DNA of 64,000 nt from Branchiostoma floridae (GCF_000003815.2 NC_049994.1:8517320-8581319); one strand, 5' to 3'; counted from the first letter of the stretch, positions 33,165 through 44,767 are shown. Notes: generated by a model not told the origin, from the letters alone. A program made the numbers and translations.

Positions 33165-36100
33165 CCGCTGTAGCGACAGTCGCAGCCTTGAACGGACTCG
33201 AATCGGAGCTGACAACGATGTCTAAGTCTGCCTTCATGGAGATCCCGCCAGTGCAACAGACACCTGTGTCAATGTCCATGAACCACTCCAGCTACCCCGT
33301 CCGATGTCTGCACCCGACCTCGCACACCCAGCACGAAAGCGCCTTCAGCACAGCGGCGCCTCACTCCCGCCCCCTCGGGTACCCCTTCTCCATGAACCCG
33401 ATGGCTAACCATCCAGGCCACCCTTACGGGAACCCTTACTCCACGGCTGCGGTCACGCCTGTCTCCGAGAGTAGGTTAGGTAAGTGCCGTCCTCTTCTGT
33501 CCCCATGTTCGGTATGCCGTGCACGGGGTATCTTCCTGTTTTTCTCTCGGTCCCTTTGACTGGGAAACTTTAAGAACTTTCCGGCATGTCGTACAAGCAA
33601 AAGACGAAAGAATTCACATGGCGCGGCCTTGAAAACATCTTCTCCACACATCTTAAACAAAGTTTCCTCTCTTCATATCGTCCCTACAGGGGGGTTCTCC
33701 GACGACGACAACGAGCGGCTATATCACTTTTCCCGGACAGACAAGTCGCCCGACCCGACAGACCAACGCATCAATGGCAAGGGGAAGAAAATGCGTAAAC
33801 CTCGCACCATCTACACAAGCTTCCAGCTTCAGCAGCTCAACCGAAGGTTCCAGAGAACCCAGTACCTCGCCCTGCCGGAGAGAGCCGAGCTCGCCGCCCA
33901 GTTGGGTCTCACTCAAACCCAGGTAAGCCCAGACTGACCGAAACCCTCGCTAACACCACCACTTTTATCGCAGTCATTTTCCTTCGATTGGGCAATTTCT
34001 AGCGCCATTTTCAGATATCATCCACTTGCTTGACATTATCAAGAAGCCACGAGCCTCATGATACGTATTAGGGCAAGGAGTAGGGTTTTTACTGGACGGT
34101 TATTTTCAAATTACCGCTATTAGGTGGGAAAGTACAAGTTCATTTTCCATAATTTCAGCCCATCTCACACCCGGAACACCGGCTTGTACCAGGCGAGCTC
34201 CATTTTGCGAAGTTGAGTTGTTTGTGATGATGAGACACGATGATTTCTAGGTGTCAATTTTCCAATCATGGTTGCTACTTTTTCCTTTGATAAACCCCGA
34301 GTTGGAGATTCTGAGAACCTGACATTTTCCTCAATTGTGTATCGAATTTTCTCCCTGTTTGTTCGACTCCCAGGAAAATCAATATGTCAATGGGTAAATT
34401 GCATTTTAGGAGATTAGGGCTAAACTACGGGAAACCACTGGCTTTCCTATAATAACACTGCAACGTTTTTGTGGGGTGTTTTTTATCAACTAAAACCATA
34501 CAACATTATAGAATCAACTAGCCTAAAATTTAGCACAAAGTTTTACTAACAACAAATAGCCAACATGTAAGAACATACGTTTATGCGGAGTAGTTTTGCG
34601 TTGTTGGGTTTGGGGCATTGTGTAGGGACCAGTAGGCGGGCAAGTATTTTCTTTAGCTCCCGATTCATATTCAGATTTGTGAGGGGAATACTGGCACTAA
34701 TGACTTCGGAAGAAAGACGAACAATCCTCCGTTCATTTCCATGTCAAAATGCTGAACAAACGAAACGAGGGCTGCCCTATTCAGGCCCGCAGACGTGTTT
34801 GTACTTTTGCAGGTAGTCGCGCAAGTTTCTGGCGAGTTCCCCGCTGAAGTTGTGAAAAACTCTACAGTAGGACATATGAATGGGTCGTTCTGTGTCGAGA
34901 GCAGACAATTCGCCTAGCTTTGGGGGACCACAGACAATGGGAAAACCTTATGACATTCTCGGGCCCAGAAATTGGCGACAATATGTTGGCTTTTCTTCGG
35001 TCGTTCCGCGACTGCACCAAAACAACTCACCATATCAAATCTCACGTTGTAAGATTCCAAAGTCACGTCTGTAACCGTATTGTTTGTAGACATGGTAAAA
35101 TATAAATCTAGAAGTTATAAAACGCAAAACTTTACAGTAAAGTCATTTGTTTGGATTTGTAAACTGCGTCAGAAGGTGATACAAGCTGCCTGAAGCTAAA
35201 CCATTTTTTTACGATGCAGCTAGGAGATGGAAAAGGTCGTAAGTTTTTATCAGTTCCCAATCAGCCAAATTTCTGTAATGTTGCTTCTAGCGAGCTTTCT
35301 CTTGAATGAACATTGATCTTTGTGTGTCTTTTAGGCATTAGAGACATAAGCCCCGCGCCATTGTCCCTTGTTTCTGTGATAAGGCCCTCGTTTTCTCACA
35401 ATATTCATCTGTTTATGAAATAAATAGACGGGTAAGTTACGTGTCGTCAGTTCCGAACGCCGAGGACACTTGTCATGTTGTCGCCCCGGGAATCGAACCC
35501 GAGCGCCGCGGTCGCCAGACAACGGCAGAACGAATCCGCCCCGTGTTCCATCGCCGCCTCAACAACCTGCCGCCGTGTTGTTGCGCAGTGATACCGGGAT
35601 TGGACCCGGGATAAGGCGATGGATGGGGTCCTTATCGCGTATGAATTAATTAGGCGACACCGGTACATGTCACGAAGCATACGGCGGTCTTTTTATTTCC
35701 CCCGTCCTCGAGGACCGCTCTCCCCGAGCGAGACACGTTTGAGGTAAATTGGACCCTTTTTGAGGTTAAATACGGGCCCGGTGAGGGTTTATGCATAGGG
35801 CAAACATACATCCCTCTCATAATTCGTAGTAATGGGATACTAATCATCGCCGTGAAAACTCCTATCTACAAGAAACCACAGCTCCCTCTTAAGGGTGATT
35901 AATAGACTCATATGAGCTGATCTCTCATCATATTAATAATATTGTACTCATGTGGGCCTTTTTTGAGAAGGTACACAGGGGAATTTCGCTCGCCAAATCG
36001 CATTAGTAACAGCAATGGCAAACCCGCAACGCAAAGCTAACATACACGCAATGAAAACACACAGGGTTCCCGACTTAATACATATTCAGCACCTCCATAT

Positions 36101-37503
36101 AGAACTATTTCTGCATGTAGTTATACTCTGTCATGTTGTTCATTTCCGGAGCTGAAACGAAATCGTGGGAAAAAGATTTATAGACCATTTTAGTGACTCG
36201 TTTATTCTTGAATTGAAAATCAGACCAGTTTTTCCCACCACATTCTTTGCTGTGCCTCCAGGCTTCTGCTGCAATTACAAACTAGAAACGTGAACTCAAA
36301 TTTAGTTTGCGGTATTTTTTTCTTCCGAGAAATTGTGAGAAGGGGAACCCCCAATTTTTCCCACATGTTAATAGTACACTACAACCTTTCATTGGATATG
36401 GAAGAGTCGTAACAACTTGTGACCTGATCTGTCAAGTTTTACAGAACTTTATTGTTAGAGATCGTCCGTAATTTTGAGAAGAGATGTCAATATTTCGGAA
36501 GAGACAATAGTTTTTAGGAATAGAATTAAAACAAAATTAGTTTGGTAGATCAACGACCTTAAACAGGAATACGTGTCAAGACAAACGGATGCATCGACCT
36601 TTCAAAGAGTTCCTTTTCAGAGAAACATGTTCTTAGAAAAAAATACCCAAACACGAAGGAACCATTTCAAAATGTCTACACAGAATTTCTTGACACATTA
36701 TCAAGCATTTAATGTCCGAACAATTTCTCCACAAAGAGAACAGAAAGAGCACAGAAATATCCTAATAATGTTCTCTTCTTATAAAATGATAAAATAAGTT
36801 GGTATATGTCTTCTTCTTCTCCTTTCTTTTTTGCTAAGGCTTAGTACATGTCTTCTTCTTCTCCTTTTTTTGCTAAGGAAGTGTAGCATCTTACTTCGAT
36901 ACTTAATCTTCTTTTGGAAACTTGCGTTTTCTTGTTACCCATTGTGATTGTTTGCTGTAGATTATTCATATCAGATTCTTCTTTGTTAAAGTTTTCTTAC
37001 TTCACATGTACTTGTTTAAGGTTTTTACTTCACATGTACTTAGTAGATGTTCTATCTGTTCCCTGCAGGTGAAGATCTGGTTCCAGAACCGTCGTTCTAA
37101 GTACAAGAAGCTGATGAAGCAGGGGGGTGCCCCACCACCCGGCGTCGGTACACCCAACTCCTCCGCCCCGAACCCCGTTCAACAACAGTCCGGTCAGCCC
37201 GGCCACGCCAGCCCGCCCGGTGCACCTACAGACCTCAGCGACCAACAAATGTCTCACGGCGGCCAGCCCAACCTGCCGCCTCGGGCGCCGAGCCAGGGGC
37301 AGCCGCAGAACGCGATGATGACGCCGCCTGGGCAGCAGCAACCTGCCATGACCAGCGCCGCTCCAATGCCGACCTCCTCCCCACCCGTATGGGACGTCAA
37401 CAGTACCAAAGCCATGGCAAACTACATGAACTCTCACCACTACTCCCCCTCTCCATGGCACTACCAGGAACCGCTGCAGCAATCCCAACAACTCCTAACA
37501 TAG
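33161..37503 (+). CDS. Dll: Distal-less / Dlx homeobox transcription factor
   Basis: Sequence-specific transcription factor of the NK-linked Dlx family, acting in epidermis, anterior neural and limb-type patterning in animals. Coding exons 33161-33479, 33690-33922 and 37069-37503 join in phase (1, then 0) to 328 residues. The homeodomain is residues 141-200: R5 in [28 protein letters not shown] in helices 1-2, and [16 protein letters not shown] with Q50 and N51. The intron between Q44 and V45 is the conserved Dlx position. The N-terminal region has HSRPLGYPF, shared with the Dlx1-type N-terminus; GKGKK precedes the homeodomain. The C-terminus is Pro/Gln-rich and ends in SPPVWD...[14 protein letters not shown], like vertebrate DLX1. 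Start: the ATG at 33161 is in frame, but Met20 at 33218 has a better context, so 309 residues is possible. Amphioxus is known to have a single Dll gene, and no second homeobox appears in this window. Confidence 0.96.
35455..35600 (-). mobile_element. tRNA-derived SINE head fragment in Dll intron 2
   Basis: On the minus strand, GGTTCGATTCC (from 35488-35500) is a perfect polymerase III B box inside CTCGGGTTCGATTCCCGGGG. About 60-70 bp upstream (minus-strand sense) lies an A-box-like GGGGCGGATTCG. Downstream comes GACAACATGACAAGTGTCCT, a SINE-body-like sequence. It does not fold as a full tRNA and has no intact acceptor stem, so it is a SINE fragment rather than a tRNA gene. Confidence 0.55.
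35600..35960. promoter_or_regulatory. Candidate intronic Dll enhancer
   Basis: Unique sequence in intron 2 with homeodomain-type sites: AATTAATTAG (35644-35653), TAATGG and ACTAATCATC (about 35830-35850), GATTAATAG (about 35897) and TATTAATAATATT (about 35931). These are mixed with GC-rich blocks. Vertebrate Dlx genes are auto- and cross-regulated through TAATT sites in non-coding DNA, which makes this a reasonable candidate. Motif evidence only. Confidence 0.3.
36805..37050. repeat. Short direct duplications upstream of Dll exon 3
   Basis: ATGTCTTCTTCTTCTCCTTT followed by TTTTGCTAAGG occurs twice (36805-36838, 36848-36878). TACTTCACATGTACTT also occurs twice (about 36999-37014, 37026-37041). 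These pyrimidine-rich copies end just before the exon 3 acceptor at 37067-37068 and may supply alternative polypyrimidine tracts. Confidence 0.7.
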
Positions 37504-38909
37504 AGAGGCAACAACAGTATGTATTGCCGCCTGTCAACTTCTTACAGAGACTTTGACCAAACTTTGAGAAACTGGAAATAATCGTAGGGAGAACATATTG
37601 CTACAGAATGTATGTGTGTAAATGTTTTATACCGTGACGTCGATTCAAGGAACACATTGCGTTGTTGTGTAAAGATTGTAAGATTCGGGCGTCGCGAATT
37701 TGGTGTTACCTTTATTTATTGAACAACAACACAAGACGTTAGATCAGGTATAGAGATATGAATTTCCCATATCGCTTAATATTCGACTGTTGATTTTCAT
37801 CATCATATCTTTCCATACCGCTGCGGGGTATGTTGTAAAATATTGACATATTGAATGTATCTTGTTGTAACTTTTCTATATTATGTTTGTGTTGAAAATA
37901 ACGTCCTCATTTAGGAATTCTAGAATTACGTTTTTTTTCTATCGTTGTGGAAAATGGTCCATTTCCGCTTGTTGATTCCAAGTGATGAAATGGACAGTAA
38001 AATGCTTCACATTTCCTATATATCCACCGACAATCGAAGTATATAAGTTACAAGCGTGTGAAAGGGCCTATGGCTTTTCCCAAGTTCTGTACATTAAGCA
38101 ACATGTAAATATAGAGTTTTTCCTTCCGAAGTCACAAGGCGTATTAAGTATGGTGTAGTTTGGTCAACGGTGGTACACGTATTTTTGTAAAGTAAGTTAT
38201 TTGAACACTGCGTTTTTTCTTGTGCGAAATTTGATCATTTTGAGCAAGTACACACAATATGCTTGGTCGCTTGTTTTGGTCAACAGTTGCGAAGCCTAAG
38301 TCCCACTCAAACTTTCCATCTGAAAATGTGATCTACTCAACTATTTATACATCTTACAAGTAAAAACGTGCAATAGAAGAGGCAGTTATCAAACGCCTTG
38401 TAGAAATCAGCGACACAAAACAATTTTTCAGACAAAATCATACAAAAGAAAACGCCAGAAAAAGAACATTCGGAAATGGCATACGTTTCAACCGTGGTGT
38501 CTTTCTTTTGTAAGTCCAAATTTTCAAGATCCATCTGCTCGGAGCTTGGCTCGCACTGACCACGCTTGCATGACTAGTTTTGACGTGGGGACTAGAATAT
38601 GCGAAGATTTTGTTTATTTTGCTCTTGTACGTGTACAAAATACGACTTGTAGCCAGTCCTATATTTTCATGCCTGTCTCTCCTAGGTAATTTGTGTACAA
38701 CCAATTTTCTCTAATTGTACGGTAGGCTCGTGCTTCGCCAGCCAAAAGTCCGGTAATCTTTTGTCCGGTATTTCCATCACAAATGATAAGAATCAGCTAC
38801 TCTTGCTGTACAACCATTCACGTATATGTTGACCATTATTGTACAGAGTCTCTAGTGGGAAGAACAAGTATTCGTCTGGTTCGGTCCCCGAAAAAGATAG
38901 CATAATAAA
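37504..38909 (+). other. Dll 3' UTR / downstream region
   Basis: Non-coding, AT-rich sequence after the Dll stop. The first clear AATAAA I find is at 38904-38909, giving a 3' UTR of about 1.4 kb if used; nearer variant signals cannot be excluded. No conserved coding signal. Confidence 0.4.
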
Positions 38910-40199
38910 AGAAACAAAATCATGAAACATACACTGTGTGGCGACTATTACCTGTATCCTATCTTTTGTTTACATTTCTCTTTAGTCCCGAAGCACTGGT
39001 TATGTCGTTTTACTAATGGATTACTTTTTAACCTACCTATGTCCTATTAACTAATAATCATTAGCAAAATTACAGCTATCCTGAAAAGTGATAGGGTCAC
39101 GAGAGAGGTTAGCGAGTATTAGCCTCCCGATTTTTGGCTTTCGCATGCAAATCTTATAACTACTACTGCCCAGGACATACCTTCCTAAGAACACTGGGTT
39201 AAAAACTTCGTTAGTTCTTGAAAGGTTGTAAATTTTAATCTAAAAAGGGAGGCTACATAGACAGCAGTTTAGATCTCTTCATACTTGTTCAGTGACACGG
39301 GACACGAAGATTGCTCAAAATGACTTGTATCAGGCTTTAGAGGTCTCCTATAATTTTCGAACAACATTCCTGGGGCGAAAAGGTGTCAAAATGGCCAATT
39401 ATCATGTAAGCTGCTGTGGTGGTTAGTTTTTGCCGGGAAATTTAACTTTTAAACCTACGGCCAGTACTCTATACCCTTGTCCTCGTATACAAAACTACCA
39501 TGAACACTTTTTTATGTAACAAAATACTTTTGTCTTTTGATCAAACGATTTCTTGTCCTTGTGCGCCTGCCCTTAGCATACCTCCCTGAAGATACAAATG
39601 TCTTAAATTTCACATGGAATGCATGTGTTCTAGAAAATCGTTGTTTTTGGTGATTTTTGTACGTTTTTGAACACAAGTGGAGGCGTGACTTTTAGGAGCG
39701 TACCTTCCCACATATGGATATATGACATAGAAGAACAAAAATGTATATCGCGTGCAAAATGCGCACTGTTCACTTGGCTAGTTGATAGCCTCTGCGCCCT
39801 TTGCCCAGGGCGATTGCCGCTTGTATTGTGCGTTTTCGCGCAACGAAAGGTCACGCCAAAAGCTACCGTAGTACCGACGGCTTTCTCTCAGACCCTTCCC
39901 AACCCGTCTGAACACGTTTCCGGCGCCTTTAGCACAAGATTCGTACAACCGGTGTGTGAAGAAATAAAAAGGAAAAGGGTATACAAAACATGAAAGAAAA
40001 AAGAATGGCCTGAAAAGGGACATATTCTTTCTGCATGGCGGGAAAGCGTTCGTAACGAAATTTGACTGGAAAGGTGGGTATTAGGTCCCGGGGAGTTGGA
40101 CGGGCTGACAAACGGGGTTGCGCCGCATGTTTTCCACCTGGGCTCGGGCGGGCGCAAGGCGGGGTCCGCCGGCCAGACTAGCTGGAGCCACCGCTGGAG

Positions 40200-40330
40200 T
40201 GTCCGACCATTGTTCCTATTCATCTCTGAGTCATGTAGATTTCATTGTCGAGCCTTGTGGTATTGTTCATTTCAGGAGGGGCGCTACCATTGTGGTACAA
40301 GCAGCGGAACAATGCCGCAACAAAGGCCCA
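40200..40330. promoter_or_regulatory. SOX/HMG-motif cluster, candidate Dll 3' enhancer
   Basis: Six SOX-type motifs in 120 bp: CCATTGTTC (40207-40215), CATTGT (40243-40248), TATTGTTC (40261-40268), CCATTGT (40287-40293), GAACAATG (40307-40314) and AACAAAG (40319-40325). The surrounding 40080-40520 is GC-enriched unique DNA with a TATAAAA at about 40505. It lies 2.7 kb downstream of the Dll stop. Function is inferred from motif density. Confidence 0.35.
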
Positions 40331-41253
40331 ACTTGGCTATGAAAGTAGGATTTTTGTGGCGCGCTGCGGGCTCCCTCGCTTGGAGATACAAACCGGGACT
40401 TGTTGTTTGCTTAGCCGAGAGTTGCTTCACAATTAAACCCTCTCCGGACGCGTAAACGCCAGGCACAATAGCAAAAAGCAAGGCACCAAGCTTGGCTAGC
40501 CGCGTATAAAAGCACCGTATGGTCTAGCAGGGGGATGCAGAGGAAAAGAAATTGCTTTGTCGAAGGATTTCGATGACAATGCTACTCGTTGCGCCGGTCC
40601 TCTAAAAAAGAAAGAGCCGCCAAATCCCAGAATCTTTCGCCTCACAACTGAAGTATCCTCGCAGTAAAAGATGACGCCGAGATATGGGATATACGACTTT
40701 TCTGGCAAATCCTATAATCTTACCCAAAGACATGACACGACCCTTTGAAAATGTAAGATAATATACTCCAGACTCTATCTCTAACCCGAATCAAAGAGTG
40801 TCTCTGCAACAGGGATATATGTCAACCCCTTGAAGTGTGCTGTTTTTGTTTTCCGACGAAAGATTTTGCTCAAAACAACATTCTTTCTGCGAAAGTCGGT
40901 CAGGTGAATCGGAAAAACACCTGGGATTTGTGTGGGTTGATCAATTTTTGGGTCACCCTTGTTTGACCAAGAGAGCGTTCACCGAAAGAGGAGGAAAACA
41001 AAATAAAAATAAACAAACAAAGGGGAGGTATAAAAGGAAGGGCCCGTGACGTATTGAGAATGGAAGCATGTGGGTTAGAATGTACTGAATGTTGTGGCGG
41101 CACGCTGGTAGTTTCGAGCACACATATTCTCCATATCAAAGCGAGCTTACATAAGTTACATTCTATGACTAGATAAACCCACTGCTATTCAACAAGGACA
41201 ATTGACCATACTAGCACAGGTATACTGAGTCATTCATAGAACGTTATACTACT

Positions 41254-41427
41254 ATAATCTCCAAGCAGATCCTACAATGGCATAAGATAGTACCAAATTG
41301 GCCAAGGAGTGTAGTCAGCCAAAAGGTGTCAATTTGCCCGGTAGCGAAACACACTCCTAAGCCGGCTTCACTCCTCTGTCAAGTTTCGATATTGTCTTAT
41401 GCTACTGTAGGACCTGCTTGGAGATTG
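41254..41427. mobile_element. hAT-like MITE, TAATCTCCAAGCAG family
   Basis: Terminal inverted repeats start ATAATCTCCAAGCAGATCCT and run for about 37 bp with mismatches through GGCATAAGATAGTA. Flanks ATACTACT and ATACTAGT agree at 7 of 8 positions, an 8-bp target duplication as in hAT elements. Related to 51644-51786 and to the element around the gap at 16460. Confidence 0.75.
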
Positions 41428-41739
41428 ATACTAGTATACTAACTTGTGTGCTAGCAAAAGCAAAATGTACATCTCTCTCTACATTAGCAGCCGTAGAATA
41501 AAACAGCAATGTGCAGTACAATATAGGGCTTGTAATCCAATATCATCGAATATAACAATCCTATATATAAATCTAAGGTAAGGTAATACATAAATTTCCA
41601 ACATCACGCCTCATTACTCAACTCATCGGGTACCTGCCTATGGCACTGGCTACAAATACACCCGATATTATTATTATTATTATAATACTTTTCAAAATGT
41701 CGCAAATTCTATTCCACATTTTTTTTCTATTTGCGTTTC

Positions 41740-42025
41740 GACAGGCGACGACAATGTTGCACTGCACACAAGTTAGTAACTTCTATTAACAGTGCCACAT
41801 GCACAGTACAGACAGAAGGTAGAGGTACACTTTTCTTTAAGCTCCCCGACCGAAGTCAGGTACCAATTTTTACACCTGGGTGAAGTGAGGAAGGTCGTGC
41901 AAAGTGCTTTTCCCAATGGCATAATGTCGGAGGCACGGCGGGCATTGAACTCGGGACCTACAGATTCTGAGCCGAATGCTATAGATACGAGTTCTACATT
42001 AAATTTAGACATGGTTAAGTTTGAT
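41740..42025 (-). mobile_element. tRNA-derived SINE
   Basis: Read on the minus strand, a tRNA-like head has an A-box-like ATAGCATTCGGCTC and a B-box-like GAGTTCAATGCC. A body follows with GGGAAAAGCACTTTGCACG, CCTCACTTCACCCAGGTGT and GGTACCTGACTTCGG. That body closely resembles the conserved central segment of SINEs I have seen in several marine invertebrates; I do not assign a family name. A diverged partial copy of the head lies at 42355-42440. Confidence 0.6.
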
Positions 42026-42050
42026 TCTTAAGTTACAAAGCTGTATACTA

Positions 42051-42264
42051 GACGGCGATCGCGATGCGCTCTCACTGCGACCCAAATAGGATATGTGTAA
42101 CCTTTGATTTCATACTTGGTACATCATACAGCATGTAAACGTGTGACTGAGAGGACAGCAAAACACACAAAGTGTAAAAAGATTCGTTTCTTTTCTATAC
42201 AATTCGTTGAGCGATCTGTAAAATTCTAGGTCGCAGAGAGAGAGAGCGCAGTGAGAGCGCCGTC
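42051..42264. mobile_element. MITE with GACGGCG termini
   Basis: Left arm GACGGCGATCGCGATGCGCTCTCACTGCGAC is inverted at the right as GTCGCAGAG...GCGCAGTGAGAGCGCCGTC. The interior of about 150 bp is AT-rich and non-coding. The right arm has been lengthened by a GA microsatellite. It sits between the SINE head at 41740-42025 and its partial copy at 42355-42440. Confidence 0.7.
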
Positions 42265-42283
42265 CTTGTGGAAAGGGGGTAAA

Positions 42284-42530
42284 ATGAAATGAATGTTGTG
42301 TCGGGAAGTTTTGTGCAGAAAAAGTTGTCGGTAACTCTGAACAGATGGAATGTTGAATAAAACTCGGGAACCTATAGATTCCGAGCCGAACGTTCTACCA
42401 GTTCTACGTTAAATTTATGAATGGTTAAGTTTGATTCCTATGTTGCAGAGATGTAAACGGTTATGAAATGAATCTTGTGTCGGAAGTTTTGTGCAGAAAA
42501 AGTTGTCGGTAATTCCGAACAGATGGAATG
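42284..42530. repeat. Tandem duplication, period 179 bp
   Basis: ATGAAATGAAT is followed by TTGTGTCGG and TTTTGTGCAGAAAAAGTTGT at 42284 and at 42463. Between them is a second copy of the SINE-head sequence (GAACCTATAGATTCCGAGCC), so the duplicated unit includes part of the SINE. Confidence 0.8.
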
Positions 42531-43079
42531 ATGTATCACTGATCCACCTGGCCCGCCCTGTACCATATTCACGCTCATTCTTCTAAATGTAATCTGCGAG
42601 GACAACACGCGCGTTACCATGACTACGGTACGTGAAGAGTTCCCCCGAGTAAGCTTCCCTACCACGGCAGAACTGCAGGGGACTTCAATCTTCTTCCCGC
42701 AACTACTAATTACCCGGTCTGGTGTACCTACCCTCCGTTCATACCGTGTACAATGCGATTTTAGAGGCAAGAATCTCCTGAGCATGACTTTGTTAAGCGC
42801 ACGTGGCCCCCACAAAAAATCGAGACTGACAAACAATAAATGAAGCGGACCACTTGTGGATTTGAAGATTGCAGGTTTGCGACGTGTTCCCATCGTTATA
42901 GAGGCTTTAGCTGGAAGGGGACAGGTGTTTGAACACAGGACACACATTACAAAACGGCCGGGAGATCTGGTGTGGGGATATCGGTTTTCGCCGGTCCAGA
43001 AAACTTTCTTTGTCTTGGGCTGACTAGAATGTCGTGCCACGGGGCAGAATCTGCCAAGATGCCAGGACAGATCCGTCAA
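42438..43079 (-). CDS. Unassigned 213-codon open frame
   Basis: The longest uninterrupted frame between recognised genes. The protein is rich in S, R, T and P, with no transmembrane segment, zinc-binding pattern or family motif I recognise. Its 3' part overlaps the tandem duplication at 42463-42530, and another open frame runs antisense through it (42619-42843). The underlying DNA is of balanced composition and otherwise unique. It may simply be a chance frame in GC-richer non-coding DNA. Confidence 0.12.
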   Translation of the reverse strand: MTDLSWHLGRFCPVARHSSQPKTKKVFWTGENRYPHTRSPGRFVMCVLCSNTCPLPAKASITMGTRRKPAIFKSTSGPLHLLFVSLDFLWGPRALNKVMLRRFLPLKSHCTRYERRVGTPDRVISSCGKKIEVPCSSAVVGKLTRGNSSRTVVMVTRVLSSQITFRRMSVNMVQGGPGGSVIHHSICSELPTTFSAQNFRHKIHFITVYISAT

Positions 43080-43336
43080 AAGGGCAGGAAAAAAGTAACC
43101 AAAGATGCAACTGTTATCTCACCTGTCAGTTTCACCTGAGTTCAGTTGAATGGGATATGAAATTGAAGGAGAAAGAAACCACCCGTTTCCGATTTCAGAA
43201 ATTGGCCTAAATTGTAACTTTGGCGTGCCGTACCCTCGCATTATGTCGTTGACTGCCGCAATTTTGGTAAATGAACTCATGAAGATCCTTAAAGAAATGG
43301 GTGGGACGGAGCTTAGGCGATATCACAATCAAACAA

Positions 43337-44010
43337 CAATGTCAAACAGAGAAAAACATAATCCCATGTTGTCTAAATTATAACTTTTAATGATATCGCA
43401 GAAACAACATTGGCTTCCACTACAACTTTCACCTCTCGTTGGAGCAAAAGAAAGATGGCATTTCCAAATCATCCTCGGAGAATATGATGAAATACAATCA
43501 AGCAATTGCAACAACGTCAAACAGAGAAAATGTAATCCCATGTTGTCTAAATTATAACTTTTAATGATATCGCAGAAACAACATTGGCTTCCACTACAAC
43601 TTTCACCTCTCGTAGTTGCAAAAGAAAGATGGCATTTCCAAATTATCATCGGAGAATACGATGAAATACAACCAAGTAACAACGTCAAACAGAGAAAAAC
43701 AATCCCATGTTGTCTAAATTATAACTTTTAATGATATCGCAGAAACGGCATTGACTTCCACTAAACTTTAACCTCTCGTAGTTGCATAAGAAAGATGGCA
43801 TTTCCAAATCATCCTTGGAGAATATGATGAAATACAATCAAGCAACAACGTCAAACAGAGAAAAACAATCCCATGTTGTCTGAATTATAACCTTTAATGA
43901 TACGCAGAAACAACATTGGCTTCCACTAAACTTTAACCTCTCGTTGGTGCAAGAGAAAGATGGCATTTCCAAATCATCCTCAGAGAATACGGTGAAATAT
44001 CTTCCAACAT
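43337..44010. repeat. Tandem array, four units of about 170 bp
   Basis: CCCATGTTGTCT occurs at 43363, 43537, 43704 and 43870 (spacings 174, 167, 166). Each unit has GTCAAACAGAGAAAAAC, ATAACTTTTAATGATATCGC, AACATTGGCTTCCACTA, ACCTCTCGT, AAAGAAAGATGGCATTTCC and GGAGAATATGATGAAATACA. Minus-strand open frames are produced by the repetition itself. Confidence 0.95.
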
Positions 44011-44767
44011 GTCGTTTGTGACATCGTTTTAGGTAATGAATAAATGAACACAGCGGCACTAAGTTCTAGAAGCGGAACCCACTTATCTATTTTTCAAGGT
44101 TTTGACATAGATTAATGACATCTAACTGACTCTGGGTTGGGCTATGATAAATGGCATTCTTTCTACATTAGCTCCTAAATGTGTTCGTAACTTTACTTTT
44201 TATTGGTATGCAAAAGTTCTTTAGACGTAAAAGCATAAAAAGTAAAAGTAATAACTTCGTTAGCACTTCAAAAGGAGCCACTAGACTGCATTATTGAGGT
44301 ATACGTACAGAAAAGTAAGCTGAAATCCTGAATTTCAAACACTAACAAAGGTTCAATTGTGCTAAGATAGAAAAGCAAGACACGTGAATCTAAAAAAAAA
44401 AACAGAAATAAACATGCACAGCTAACATTCATACAAATGTCATTTTATAAATACAAAATATCATATACAAATCAATCCCAAGCAGCTTCAAAACTTGGTG
44501 CAGGGTAGAAAATTGATTTTTGAACACGTGTTTTTGAACACTGATACAATATTCGTAGGGGTGTATCATAATACATTGACATAAGAGAAGCCAACCAAAC
44601 GGCAAAGTTGTGACTGCTATGTAAGTAGAACTGACTAAACAAAGAACAAAAAAAGGAAAACACATGCCTATGTATTTAGAATTCGTTTAGGAGCTACTTG
44701 AGGAGTTACAAGTTGTGTAATATCAACTCCGTGAATGAGAAATAACAGACTATAGTGATACCAAAAC

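Noticed and set aside
35455-35600. Possible tRNA gene on the minus strand in Dll intron 2
   Set aside because: Perfect B box, but no matching acceptor stem or regular cloverleaf; continues into SINE-like sequence.
37030-37491. 153-codon open frame antisense to Dll exon 3
   Set aside because: It is the shadow of the GC-rich Pro/Gln-coding exon on the other strand; the homeodomain frame is certain.
39660-40020. 108-codon plus-strand frame (MNTSGGVTFRSVPS...)
   Set aside because: No domain, open frames antisense through it, and no splice partners.
41940-42025. Possible tRNA gene (minus)
   Set aside because: A- and B-box-like motifs are followed by a conserved SINE body and the stems do not pair; a SINE head is the better call.
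43337-44010. CRISPR-like array
   Set aside because: Units of about 170 bp are repeated in full with no unique spacers, in an animal genome; a simple tandem array.
43329-44059. Minus-strand frame with an apparently repeated protein (SYSP..IWKCHLSF units)
   Set aside because: Produced by the 170-bp DNA tandem array; unit lengths 174, 167 and 166 do not all keep frame, so there is no selection for coding.
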